Shown: positions 24,394 to 34,700 of the stretch, piece after piece
Layout of the letters: each line of letters begins with the position of its first letter
How positions within the stretch are numbered: the first letter of the stretch is position 1
Virus record (IMG/VR): IMGVR_UViG_3300026097_000027
Coordinates: 1 to 57,230 of that record
Source of the DNA: a virus
DNA: 57,230 nt
Reading direction: 5' to 3' (one strand)
Made by a program: the position numbers and the translations under genes
The notes under the pieces: model-generated
The model's database searches: none
Seen by the model: the letters and a program-made list of their open reading frames with translations, nothing else
Told to the model about the DNA's origin: nothing

Positions 24394-25446
24394 ATGGCGA
24401 TTGGTCGTATTAGTGGTCCGCTCTTAAAGGCTAATCTGGTACGCGATGGCGTCGATTTAGCATTTGAGACAGACCTTCTCTATTTAGATGTTAACAACGC
24501 TCGAATAGGTGTTAACAACTCTGCTCCTACGACTGACCTCGATGTTAACGGTACAACCCGTAGTACAAACCTTACTGTAGATAATCAATTAGATATCGGT
24601 AATTTAACTATTACTGGTAACACTATTAGTACCTCTGCTTCAACTATTAATTTTACTGCCGCTGGCGGCGAAGCTGTTGTTTATAACTCTAGATTGCAAA
24701 TCGACGATATTGAAGTTATAGGCAACACTATTAAAACTATTAATAGTAATGCTGATTTAGAACTAACACCAAACGGATCAGGAGAGATAGTTGTTAACTC
24801 GTCAACAACTATCAACGGAAATTTATATGTTACTGGGAATGTCAACACTGATGGTAATGTAACCATTGGCGGAAACATTACTATAGGCGACGAACTTACA
24901 GACACTATTACTATTAATGCTAGTATAACATCTGATTTAATTCCAGAAACTGATAATATTTACGATATCGGATCTCTAGGATTAAGATGGAATAACATAT
25001 ATGTTAACAACTTTAACACTAGTTCGTTTAATACTCCTACATTAGATGTAGGTGATATTAGTTTTAGAGACAACGAAATTTTTACTGATACTGGATTAGA
25101 TTTAATTCTATACGGTAACGGTACAGGCGGAGTACAATTAGGTAATTTTAAAATAACTGGCAATGTAATTGAAAATGTTGCAAATAATCAAATCACACAG
25201 ATTTTACAAAGTGGAACTGGTTATTTTAAAATTGATACAACAAACGGATTTGTTCCTCCTAGAGGAAACGATGCACAAAGACCTTCAGCATATGCTGTAT
25301 TAGGAATGACAAGATACAACACAAATTCTAGAGCATTAGAAATTTGGAATGGTAGTACTTGGGCAAGTCCTGCAGGCGCAAGTGGCGCGGTATCAGAAAT
25401 TCAAGCAAATGACATATCAGCGTCGTTTGCATTAATGTTAGGATAA
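24394..25446 (+). CDS. Tail fibre protein, paralogue of the preceding fibre gene
   Basis: This 350-aa protein begins GRISGPLLKANLVRDGVDLA, has repeated 'INGNLYVTGNVNTDGNVTIG'-type beta turns and IYDIGSLGLRWNNIYVNNF. It ends with FVPPRGNDAQRPSAYAVLGM, TRYNTNSRALEIWNGSTW and ISASFALMLG. It matches the 430-aa protein module by module. It has its own late promoter and about 100 nt of leader, unlike its paralogue, which is translationally coupled to upstream genes. The two may therefore be made in different amounts. Confidence 0.72.
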   Translation: MAIGRISGPLLKANLVRDGVDLAFETDLLYLDVNNARIGVNNSAPTTDLDVNGTTRSTNLTVDNQLDIGNLTITGNTISTSASTINFTAAGGEAVVYNSRLQIDDIEVIGNTIKTINSNADLELTPNGSGEIVVNSSTTINGNLYVTGNVNTDGNVTIGGNITIGDELTDTITINASITSDLIPETDNIYDIGSLGLRWNNIYVNNFNTSSFNTPTLDVGDISFRDNEIFTDTGLDLILYGNGTGGVQLGNFKITGNVIENVANNQITQILQSGTGYFKIDTTNGFVPPRGNDAQRPSAYAVLGMTRYNTNSRALEIWNGSTWASPAGASGAVSEIQANDISASFALMLG

Positions 25447-25450
25447 AGAA

Positions 25451-25783
25451 ATGCCAACAGTTTTTAGACATGCAGTTAATACAAACATAGGAATAGCTCC
25501 AGTCGATGTAGTGCAAATTCCTTTAGGAGTTAGAGCTACTGTCATCGGATGTAACTTATCAAATGTTACACAATATGATACTGTAGTAGTAAATGTATTT
25601 GTTGTTGATGAAAACTCAACGCAAGGAAATTATGTAAGATCAATACCGATACCTCCAAATACTAGTTTAAAATTAATTACACAAGGCGAAAAATTAATTT
25701 TGCCAGAAACAGCTGGGCTTCGTATACAGAGTGATGTTGATGATAGTATTGATGCTGTTGTAAGTTATGTAGAGATATCATAA
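25451..25783 (+). CDS. Small beta-sandwich structural protein, family A copy 2
   Basis: This 110-aa protein includes VGVRATVIGC-like text (PLGVRATVIGCNLSNVTQYD), TVVVNVFVVDENSTQGNYVR, SIPIPPNTSLKLITQGEKLI and LPETAGLRIQSDVDDSIDAV. It shares its strand order and the 'IPIPPN..LKLI..GEKLIL' centre with the 133-aa protein at 22057 (LLIPAGETVFFSDEKIIL) and the 107-aa protein at 39642. It starts 4 bp after the 350-aa fibre gene, so like the other copies it is paired with a fibre gene. Confidence 0.55.
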   Translation: MPTVFRHAVNTNIGIAPVDVVQIPLGVRATVIGCNLSNVTQYDTVVVNVFVVDENSTQGNYVRSIPIPPNTSLKLITQGEKLILPETAGLRIQSDVDDSIDAVVSYVEIS

Positions 25784-25792
25784 GGAATTGTT

Positions 25793-26155
25793 ATGTCAAA
25801 CTATTATTTAGGTAGAAATCCAGACGACATTTTAGGCGAAGGTACTAGATATTTCTATGGATTGAGAAGAAATGATGATGGAGAATTATTTTTAGTAAGG
25901 GTTGATTTAGTTATTGATCAAGATGTTGTAGAAGTAAATGCTCCAGGTGATCCGGCAGAAACATTTGAAGATTTTGAAGAGGGTATTGATTACTTTGAAG
26001 GAATATCTCTCGATCATGAAATTGAATTTGAAAATTTAATATATCCTCAATATCGTTGGGATAATAGAAGTATTTTTTATTACATCGATGAAGAAGGTAG
26101 ACTAGTACAAAGAATTAATAGAGGATACGAGTATCCCACAGGCGTATCATCGTAA
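25793..26155 (+). CDS. Acidic structural protein upstream of giant fibre
   Basis: This 120-aa protein starts SNYYLGRNPDDILGEGTRYF with YGLRRNDDGELFLVRVDLV, an acidic middle (FEDFEEGIDYFEGISLDHEI) and YPQYRWDNRSIFYYIDEEGR. It is rich in Tyr, Asp and Glu, with no signal or membrane segment. I recall similar short proteins next to large fibre genes in marine T4-like phages, annotated only as structural. It lies 14 bp before the 1860-aa fibre gene. Confidence 0.55.
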   Translation: MSNYYLGRNPDDILGEGTRYFYGLRRNDDGELFLVRVDLVIDQDVVEVNAPGDPAETFEDFEEGIDYFEGISLDHEIEFENLIYPQYRWDNRSIFYYIDEEGRLVQRINRGYEYPTGVSS

Positions 26156-26169
26156 AATAGGATTAAATA

Positions 26170-29100
26170 ATGGCTGAATTTAAGATAAGCAGAATTAGAT
26201 ATACTTGGCGAGGCACATGGTCTACGGCAACAACATATAATAAAGATGATGTTGTTAGGTTTGGCGCCGGCTCTTGGGTTTGTATTAGACAACACACAGC
26301 TACAGCTTTCCAATCAGACTTAACATTTGTACCTGTTGGCGATACAGTTGTACAGCCAGCCTGGGTTAAAATGACCGACGGTTATCAATGGCGAGATGCT
26401 TGGGAAACTGGTGTTCTTTATAATCCTGGTGATATTGTATTATTTGGAGGGGCTGTTTATCTTGCGGAAACGTCTCACACTTCAAGCAGTTTTAATAGTC
26501 AGTTATCCAATTGGACAATTTATGCGCTATCGTCTAAGTGGAATAACATATGGGTATCTGGAACAATATATGGTTTAAATGATATTGTAAGATATCGCGG
26601 AACAGTTTATCGTTGCGTTAGCGGGCACACTGCAGGCAGTGCGCTAGAAGATGATCAAAGTAAATGGCAAATTGTTTATTCTGGTGTAGAATATAGATCT
26701 GCTTGGGCCACAGCAACAAGATATGCTGTTAATGATCTCGTAAAATACGGTGGATCTGTTTATAGATGCAATACTGGACACACTTCTGAATCAACATTTG
26801 ACGATGCTGTTTGGGATATTGAATTTAACGGACAAGAATTTGGCGGAGAGTGGAATTATCTTACAGTTTATCAGATCGGCGATGTTGTAAAACATGGTGG
26901 ATATCTATATTATTCGTTAACTAATAATGTCGACAGTAATCCCGCAAATTATACATTACCATCTGGATCGACAGATTGGACTCTTTTATCAAATGCCGTT
27001 AATCCTCGAGGAAATTGGATTGCTACGGAAACTTATAAAACAGGCGATCTAGTAAGAATTGGCGGAATACTATATGTTGCAAAGCAAGACACAACCGGCG
27101 ATGGTAGTACATTAACTTATCTTGACAGCGGAAGTTGGGAAATTATAGTACCTGGTACAGAATGGAAAAATTACTGGGAAGAAGAAACTGTTTATCTTGT
27201 GGGAGATATTGTATTATTTGACGGCAGTGCATATAGCTGTAACTTTGCTCATACAGCCAGTTTAGAGAATTATCCAGGTGATAATGGAAATGGCATAGAT
27301 TATTGGGATTTAATATTATTGGCTGCTGAAAAAACAGCAATGACCGCTAAAGGCGATTTGATTACATTTGGTCTTTCAAGAAGAAGAACCGGCGACGGTA
27401 GTACTTTTGATGTTACAGATGTTCCAATCGGAAATCCTGAAGAAATTTTAGTTGCCAATGAAAATGATAACTTAAACTATAAAGTTTGGGGTAACAGTAC
27501 TAGATTTTTCTATGTAGCACCGAATGGCGTAGATGACGAACTTGACCCAAATAGAGGAATAAATCCATTTAAACCATATAAAACTATTCGATTTGCTTGT
27601 GAAAGAGCCAATGATGGATTTGATGGAGATACTACAGTTTATGCTCAAGCAGGAGAATACGAAGAAATTTTACCAATAATTGTACCTGTTAAAACTGCGG
27701 TTAGGGGACACGAAGAACGTACTACTACTATTAAACCAAATCAACCTATAGCGGCATTAGCTAATGATATTAGTTATACAATTTCGGCTATTAATAGAGT
27801 GTCTACTATTATTCCAGCTTTAGCATTGGGTAGTACTATAACAAAAACTGTAGGAAATACACAAGAACAAGTATTTTTAACTGATGATGTGTTAATACAA
27901 ATTGGGGATTTTGAAACTATTGAAACTAATGATGTAACATCGTCAGCAGATGCAGCTGTCGAAGTTCAAAGTTTAGCAAGTAATTTAATTAATTACATAA
28001 CATTTTACATCAACGGTTTAGGAACTAATCCTACTTTAACAGGTTCAAACAATGCTACTACTGATGCAGATTTATTAAATTTAGCTAGAATTTTAACAGC
28101 TAACAGAGAGTTTTTAGCAGAAGAGGCCGAGGCAGTAGTTGCATTTACTTTTCCAAATTATTCCTTTGATAGAGAATTATTCAAAACCAATTTTCGTAGA
28201 TATATAGATGCATGGATTTATGATATTACATATCCTGGAACTTATAAAACAATATTAGAAGGACGATATTATCGTAACGCTGTATTGGGGTCTAAAACTG
28301 ATGATATGTTTTATGTTAGAGATGCTAGTGGAGTAAGAGCACTAACAGTTGAAGGTCTTGAAGGAACTTTAAACCCAACAGGCGTTTTTGAGTTATTCCA
28401 AAGACCAACTGGCGGAGCTTTTGTTAGTTTAGATCCAGGTTGGGGTCCAGCTGACGAAAGCACATGGATTTTAACAAGATCGCCTTACATTCAAGGTCTA
28501 GCAACGTTTGGGTATGCTGCAATCGGACAAAAGATCGACGGCGCTTTACACAATGGCGGAAACAAATCTATTGTAAGCAACGATTTTACACAGATTATAT
28601 CAGACGGCGTCGGTGCTTGGGTTTTAAACAACGGTAGAGCAGAGCTTGTAAGTGTATTCACATACTATGCTCAGGTAGGATATCTTGCTACAAACGGTGG
28701 AATTATTCGCTCATTAAATGGTAACTGTTCATACGGTAATTATGGTGCATATGCAACAGGAGTTGACCCAACCGAAATACCAAGATCTGCTGTAGTTGAT
28801 AATCGAAATCAGCAAGCCAGTGTAGTTTCAGCATTTGCTGGTGAAGTTAACGACGAAATTCTTATTTTAGAATACAACAATGCTGGTCAAGGGTATACTG
28901 AAGCTACAACATCATTTACCGGTGCTGGGGTAAATGCAGAAGTAGTCAATGACGAGTTTCGTGATAATGGAGTATTTGATGTAAGATTGATCAATCCATT
29001 AGATTCTGGATTTCCTGGAGGCGGCGGATTTACCCAAGTAGGTAACAATGCTCAGGCAGGCGGCCTTACAACAATTACGCTTGCAACCAATGAAGAAAGT

Positions 29101-31752
29101 ACAGAAGCAGAAATACTCGGACTTCGTGTTATTATTACATCAGGTACAGGTACAGGTCAATATGGATATGTTGACAGTTATAATGACATATCTAAAGTGT
29201 TAAATGTAAGAAGAGAAAGCGACGGCGTCGTAGGATGGGATCATGTTACTCCTGGAACTCCGGTTGCACCGATACTGGATACTTCAACTACATATCGATT
29301 AGAACCGAGACCCATATTTAATGATCCTGGATTTACATCTACTGCGGTAGATTTAGAGGTCGGGACAGTTTGGGCTAATATTGTTTACGGCGAAACTACT
29401 GAAACATATACTAATGTTATTAGTCAAGTAGGCACAGGAGAAGTTGAGGAACAAGACGGTTTAGTTCCTGCAGCTGCAACATTTAATGTTATTAAAAATG
29501 GCAGAGATTATGCTGTAACTATTAATGATGGCGGCGCCGGTTATGCTGTAAGAGATGTAGTGACAGTATCTGGAACCAATTTAGGAGGCAACAGCCCTGA
29601 TAATGATATAACAATAACCGTAACTAGTATTTCAGACGATAGTACAAATAGTATTACTAGCTTTGCGTTTGATGGGAAAGGCAGAACTGGTAGATTTGTA
29701 GCAGTTCCGGCCGTTGGAAGAGTTACCTCGTATTCATTAAACGGCGAAACGTGGACATCAGATTCTGAGACAGGTGGATTACCGAGAAGTGGTAATTGGA
29801 AATGTTTGGCAGCTGGAGATAATAGATTTGTAGCAATACAAAACGGTTCAGATAACGCTGCATATTCACTAGATGGTATTAATTGGTCATTATCTTCTAT
29901 GCCATCTTCGGCTAGTTGGAATGCCGTAACGCACGGTGATGGAGTTTTTGTAGCGGTTGCAGGCGACGCAGATAAAGCAGCAATTAGTATCGATGGCGGT
30001 GAAACTTGGACTGCTTCTACAATTGCAAACTTTGGTGACTCGACATTTAATGAATGGATTGGCATTGCATACGGTAAAAATAAATTTGTTGCTGTAGCAA
30101 ACAGTAATAATATTTCTGTTGAAGGTGTTTACAATTCAGTATCAAATACAATAACCTGGACTCCGCATGTAATGGATGTTATTGACGATTCGACTCAAAG
30201 AGATTGGGTAAATGTTGCTTATGGTAATAACAGATTTGTTGCCGTATCGAGACAAGCTGACGTTGCATATAGTTTAGATGGAGAATTTTGGTATTCTGCG
30301 GAGATGCCCAAACCTGACGAAAGCACTATAATGAGTTGGAATAATATTAAGTATGCGCAAGGAGTTTTCTTTGCAGTATGTGATACTGGAGATAACGCAC
30401 TTATTGGCGGCGACGAAGTGGACGGTCCAACAAAATATTGTGCTACTTCGTATGACGGTATTGTGTGGACTAATAGATTTTTAACATCTGAACTCGAATG
30501 GAACATTTTGGCATTTGGTAATCCAGATATTACACTAGGTGATTCGTCATTGCAGAATAATACAGGAATGTGGGTCGTGTTACCAAACGGAGTTTCTCAA
30601 ACTGCGAACAGAGTATTCACTGGCGCACGAGCATTAGCTAGAATCATTGTTGCTGCAGGCAGAGTCAGCGAAATTAGAATTTGGGAGCCGGGTTCAGGGT
30701 ATGCAGTTTCACCTACATTAACTACAATAGATCCAAACAATACCAGCGAAATATTTGTTGATGCAAGAATTGGGGAAGGAGTATTAGCTCAACCGAGTTG
30801 GATCAATAGAGGACAAGGGTTTAGAACTTCATCTACAGTAGTAACTGTTAACGGTAATGGTTTTGCAGATGTTATTGAAATTGGAAATGAAATAACTTTA
30901 GATGAATTAGAAGTTTACCCAGGACCTGGAACACAGTTAATATTTAACGGAATTAATGAAATTTACACAGTAGTTACAGTTACTGAATTAGGCGAAAAGC
31001 CTAATGGCAAGTTAAGAGCTAGATTTAGTATTGATCCAAGTTGGAACAACAATGAAGGTTTAACGGTTGAACATGGTACGAGCCTAATTTTAAGAGAAAG
31101 ATATAGTCAGGTTCGTGTAACAGGTCATGACTTCCTAGACATCGGCACTGGCAACTTTACAGAGACAAATTATCCAGAAATTTATGCTAGCGGCGCGTTT
31201 TTTACAGGTAGTCCAGAAAATGAAGTTACTGAAACTGATGGAGGGCGAGTATTCTATACAAGTACGGATCAAGATGGTAACTTTAGAACAGGTGAACTAT
31301 TTGCTGTAGAACAAGCAACGGGTATTGTAACTATTAGTGCGCAATTCTTTGACTTAGAAGGTTTAACAGAGTTAAATCTTGGTGGAATCCGAGTAGGTGG
31401 TTCGGGAGTTGTTATTAGAGAATTCTCAACAGATCCTTTGTTTACAGAAGATTCTAACAATGTTGTCCCAACACAGCGAGCTATTAAAGCATTTTTACAA
31501 AATAGATTAAGTGTTGGTGGATCAGAATTATCTACAGCTAGTTTTATTGCTGGTACGGTAAAAGTAGGTCCGGCTGAAATAAGTTCAACTATTGGAAGCT
31601 TTGTTAATTTTTCAAATACACTGGATTTCAGTGCAGGCGGCGAACCACTAGAAAATGACGACGGTACTGGTCAAGGACAGATACAAGGATATATTTTGGG
31701 ACAAAAGTTCTTCTTTAGATCATTTGCTGATGATCCTAACAAGACTAGTTAA
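26170..31752 (+). CDS. Giant tail fibre/adhesin, paralogue 1 (1860 aa)
   Basis: Residues 1-395 hold seven modules of about 45-55 aa built on W...W....Y..GD.V..GG..Y......H (for example YNPGDIVLFGGAVYLAETSH), resembling carbohydrate-binding repeats of the chitin-binding type. Residues about 445-950 begin FYVAPNGVDDE and PFKPYKTIRFACERA, a right-handed beta-helix/pectin-lyase-like entry, and include SNDFTQIISDGVGAWVLNNG. Residues about 1170-1470 hold repeats such as AAYSLDGINWSLSSMPSSAS and RFVAVSR, resembling beta-propeller blades. The C-terminus has GHDFLDIGTGNFTETNYPE, FYTSTDQDGNFRTGELFAVE and VVPTQRAIKAF. Function: probably host surface binding, possibly with glycan cleavage by the beta-helix, though no catalytic residues could be assigned. 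Its paralogue follows. Confidence 0.75.
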   Translation: MAEFKISRIRYTWRGTWSTATTYNKDDVVRFGAGSWVCIRQHTATAFQSDLTFVPVGDTVVQPAWVKMTDGYQWRDAWETGVLYNPGDIVLFGGAVYLAETSHTSSSFNSQLSNWTIYALSSKWNNIWVSGTIYGLNDIVRYRGTVYRCVSGHTAGSALEDDQSKWQIVYSGVEYRSAWATATRYAVNDLVKYGGSVYRCNTGHTSESTFDDAVWDIEFNGQEFGGEWNYLTVYQIGDVVKHGGYLYYSLTNNVDSNPANYTLPSGSTDWTLLSNAVNPRGNWIATETYKTGDLVRIGGILYVAKQDTTGDGSTLTYLDSGSWEIIVPGTEWKNYWEEETVYLVGDIVLFDGSAYSCNFAHTASLENYPGDNGNGIDYWDLILLAAEKTAMTAKGDLITFGLSRRRTGDGSTFDVTDVPIGNPEEILVANENDNLNYKVWGNSTRFFYVAPNGVDDELDPNRGINPFKPYKTIRFACERANDGFDGDTTVYAQAGEYEEILPIIVPVKTAVRGHEERTTTIKPNQPIAALANDISYTISAINRVSTIIPALALGSTITKTVGNTQEQVFLTDDVLIQIGDFETIETNDVTSSADAAVEVQSLASNLINYITFYINGLGTNPTLTGSNNATTDADLLNLARILTANREFLAEEAEAVVAFTFPNYSFDRELFKTNFRRYIDAWIYDITYPGTYKTILEGRYYRNAVLGSKTDDMFYVRDASGVRALTVEGLEGTLNPTGVFELFQRPTGGAFVSLDPGWGPADESTWILTRSPYIQGLATFGYAAIGQKIDGALHNGGNKSIVSNDFTQIISDGVGAWVLNNGRAELVSVFTYYAQVGYLATNGGIIRSLNGNCSYGNYGAYATGVDPTEIPRSAVVDNRNQQASVVSAFAGEVNDEILILEYNNAGQGYTEATTSFTGAGVNAEVVNDEFRDNGVFDVRLINPLDSGFPGGGGFTQVGNNAQAGGLTTITLATNEESTEAEILGLRVIITSGTGTGQYGYVDSYNDISKVLNVRRESDGVVGWDHVTPGTPVAPILDTSTTYRLEPRPIFNDPGFTSTAVDLEVGTVWANIVYGETTETYTNVISQVGTGEVEEQDGLVPAAATFNVIKNGRDYAVTINDGGAGYAVRDVVTVSGTNLGGNSPDNDITITVTSISDDSTNSITSFAFDGKGRTGRFVAVPAVGRVTSYSLNGETWTSDSETGGLPRSGNWKCLAAGDNRFVAIQNGSDNAAYSLDGINWSLSSMPSSASWNAVTHGDGVFVAVAGDADKAAISIDGGETWTASTIANFGDSTFNEWIGIAYGKNKFVAVANSNNISVEGVYNSVSNTITWTPHVMDVIDDSTQRDWVNVAYGNNRFVAVSRQADVAYSLDGEFWYSAEMPKPDESTIMSWNNIKYAQGVFFAVCDTGDNALIGGDEVDGPTKYCATSYDGIVWTNRFLTSELEWNILAFGNPDITLGDSSLQNNTGMWVVLPNGVSQTANRVFTGARALARIIVAAGRVSEIRIWEPGSGYAVSPTLTTIDPNNTSEIFVDARIGEGVLAQPSWINRGQGFRTSSTVVTVNGNGFADVIEIGNEITLDELEVYPGPGTQLIFNGINEIYTVVTVTELGEKPNGKLRARFSIDPSWNNNEGLTVEHGTSLILRERYSQVRVTGHDFLDIGTGNFTETNYPEIYASGAFFTGSPENEVTETDGGRVFYTSTDQDGNFRTGELFAVEQATGIVTISAQFFDLEGLTELNLGGIRVGGSGVVIREFSTDPLFTEDSNNVVPTQRAIKAFLQNRLSVGGSELSTASFIAGTVKVGPAEISSTIGSFVNFSNTLDFSAGGEPLENDDGTGQGQIQGYILGQKFFFRSFADDPNKTS

Positions 31753-31757
31753 AATAT

Positions 31758-31765
31758 TATAAATA
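31758..31765 (+). promoter_or_regulatory. Late promoter for the 2614-aa fibre gene
   Basis: An exact TATAAATA (within TTATAAATACATC), ending 19 bp before ATG 31785. GGAG lies near 31774. Confidence 0.7.
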
Positions 31766-31784
31766 CATCATAGCGGAGTAAGAA

Positions 31785-34700
31785 ATGGCAGAATTTAGAT
31801 TAGGTAGAATTAGATTTGTATGGAAAGATGAGTGGGCACCGTCTACTACATATTTTGTTGATGACGTTGTTAGATATGCTGGCAAGGTTTATATTTGTCA
31901 AGTAGGTCATACATCAGACACTTCAGACTTTTATGAGGATCTTAATATAGTCCCATCAAATTGGAATTTGATGTCAGATGGCCAATCGTGGAGAAGCGAT
32001 TGGGATGTTGACACATTCTATAGCGATGGCGATATTGTACTCTATGGTGGCATCACTTATATTTGTAATACTCCGCACACATCAAATTCTGATTCTGCCT
32101 TAAGTTTAGAAGCTGACCAAGATAAGTGGGATGTATTTGCTGAAAGTTTTATTTGGCAGGGCAACTGGGCAATTAATACTCAATATAAGAAAAATGATGT
32201 AGTAGCTTATGGCGGAATTACTTATATTTGTCGAGAAACTCATCAAAGTGCATTAAGTGACACTAGCGGTATTGACGGTCTTGCTGAAGATTCTGGAAAG
32301 TGGCAGGTAATCAATCCTGGACTAAAATATAGAGAAACCTGGTCAAGCGGAACTACAAAATACCGAGTAAATGATGTAGTTAAATATGGTGCAGGCTTAT
32401 GGATCTGCACAGTTAATCATGTTCCTGATACAGTTTTCGAAACAGATGTCACTGCTAATCGTTGGAGTCAGTTTGTCGAAGGCTTTGAATTCGAAGACGA
32501 TTGGAGCGATTCTACTGTTTATCAACCTGGCGATATTGTTCGTTATGGCGGTAACCAATATGTTGCCAAAACAAATCATAGTAATACCACTCCTACAACA
32601 CCTGGGCAAAGTGATTGGGATTTATTCTCAGAAGGCTTGAGATTTGAAAACGATTGGAGTATCGAAACTAGTTATAAAGTAGGATCTATTGTAAGAGTAA
32701 ACGGATATTCTTATCTAGCTACAATCGATTCTCCGTCTATCGGCACATTTGCAAGCGCAACTGCTGATGCAACTAATAGAATTACTGTAACGAGCTCAGC
32801 CGGAATGGTTGTAGGTATGGCAATTCGTTTTACTGGCACATCGTTTGGCGATATAAATCCAGGTGCAACTTATTATGTAAAACAAGTAGTAAGTGCTACA
32901 GAAATTATAATTTCTAATGATGAAGATCTTGTTAGTACCACAGATGTTACAACAGATACTGGAGGAATGACTGTATTTGCTTCAGCTCATCCTGCAAATG
33001 TAAATTTTTATCAAAGACTTGTTAGTGGAATTGCATGGCAAGGCGAATGGCAGGATGATGTAGAATACGAAATTGGAGATGCAATTAGATTTGGTGCTAA
33101 TGCATATATTTGTATTAAAAAGCATCGTTCAGAGCAGGATGACGGATCGTCTATAGTAGCTGAAGGTGGCGGCGCAGATAACAGCAGACCAGATCAAGAT
33201 GTTACAGGAACATATTGGAATGTAGTTGCAATTGGTAGTGAAATATCAGTTCTTACAACACAAGGAGATCTTGTATATTATAGTGGTTCTGGACCTACTA
33301 GACTGCCTATTGGAACAGAAGGTCAAGTCTTAAGAGTTAGTGATGATTCAATTCCTGAATGGGTTAGTTTAGGAGCTGTAGAAAATGTTTACTATGTTGC
33401 TACTAACGGGGTAGATCAACCTGCTCCTATAGGTGGATTAACTAAAGACAAGCCATGGAAAACAATTCGATATGCTTGTGAACAAGTAGAAAAAGGTGTT
33501 AAAAACCCTAATGCTCGCACATTGATAGAACTTAACAGAGTTTTTATCCAACGAGAAGTTACTGAATATATCCAAAATCAAATTGCTAATGCCACACCTG
33601 GCAGTATCTGGGAAAATTTTGATTACGAGGATTACAAGTGCGAACGAGATGTTGGTTTTGTGCTAGATGCATTAGTGTATGATATGACTCATGGCGGCAA
33701 TGTAAAAACTAGAGGAGCTGCAAACTCACTAGTAGGCGGCATTGTCGAAGACACTCCAGGCGCATATCCTGGTTTAGCTGGAGAGGAAGCCCAGTCATTA
33801 GCAGCTTATAATTATATGCTGACATTAATTTCTAATGTATTAGATCAAGAAGCTCCTAGTGTTAATTATCAAAATACAAATGGAGATAACTCTACAGCTA
33901 TTGTTACTCAATATTTTGATGCTTCTATTACAGCAGAAGCAACAGCACTTCCAAGAATACAAACATTAACAACTATTATAACAAATGCAATAGACGATGG
34001 CGATACTAGCAGAATTCCTGCTAGAAATTTTGATGAAGTTGCAATTATGGTCAGCACTGGTAAGTATCGAGAAGTATTGCCGATTATTGTTCCAGAAGGT
34101 GTATGTATACTAGGTGATGAGCTTAGAGGAACAAATGTTGGGCCTGCAATTAGTTCTGTCGATAAAACAGATGCCAAGTATAGTATTGGTGCATTAGGTA
34201 GATTAGAATCTATCGTAAACGACATTGTAGTAGGTAACGAAGTTACAGAAAGCGTCGGAAATACCGAAGTTCAAAGTAGAGAATGGCCGTATGCTGATAC
34301 ATTAGAGCAAGATGCCGTTACACAACTTGTAAGATCGATCCAACAAAATATTGATTTTAGAATTGGTACTACACATATGGCATCTAGTACCGACCCAGTC
34401 GGATACAACGATTCATATCTTGTAGGGTATGGCGATGCTAGAAAATTAGTTGTAGAAAACAAAGAGTTTCTAAAAGAAGAAGTTATTGCTTTTATAGCCG
34501 CAAACTACCCAGATCTAAAGTACAGCAGAACAAAATGTAGACAAGATGTTGGGTATATCGTTGATGCTGTTGCTTATGATTTAACTTATGGCGGATATAG
34601 TCAAAGTTTGAATGCAGGGTTAGCATACTATGAAGGATATGCAGGGCAGAGATTGATTAGCACAAGTGAACTTAGTGCTACAGTTGCCGCATACGACTTC

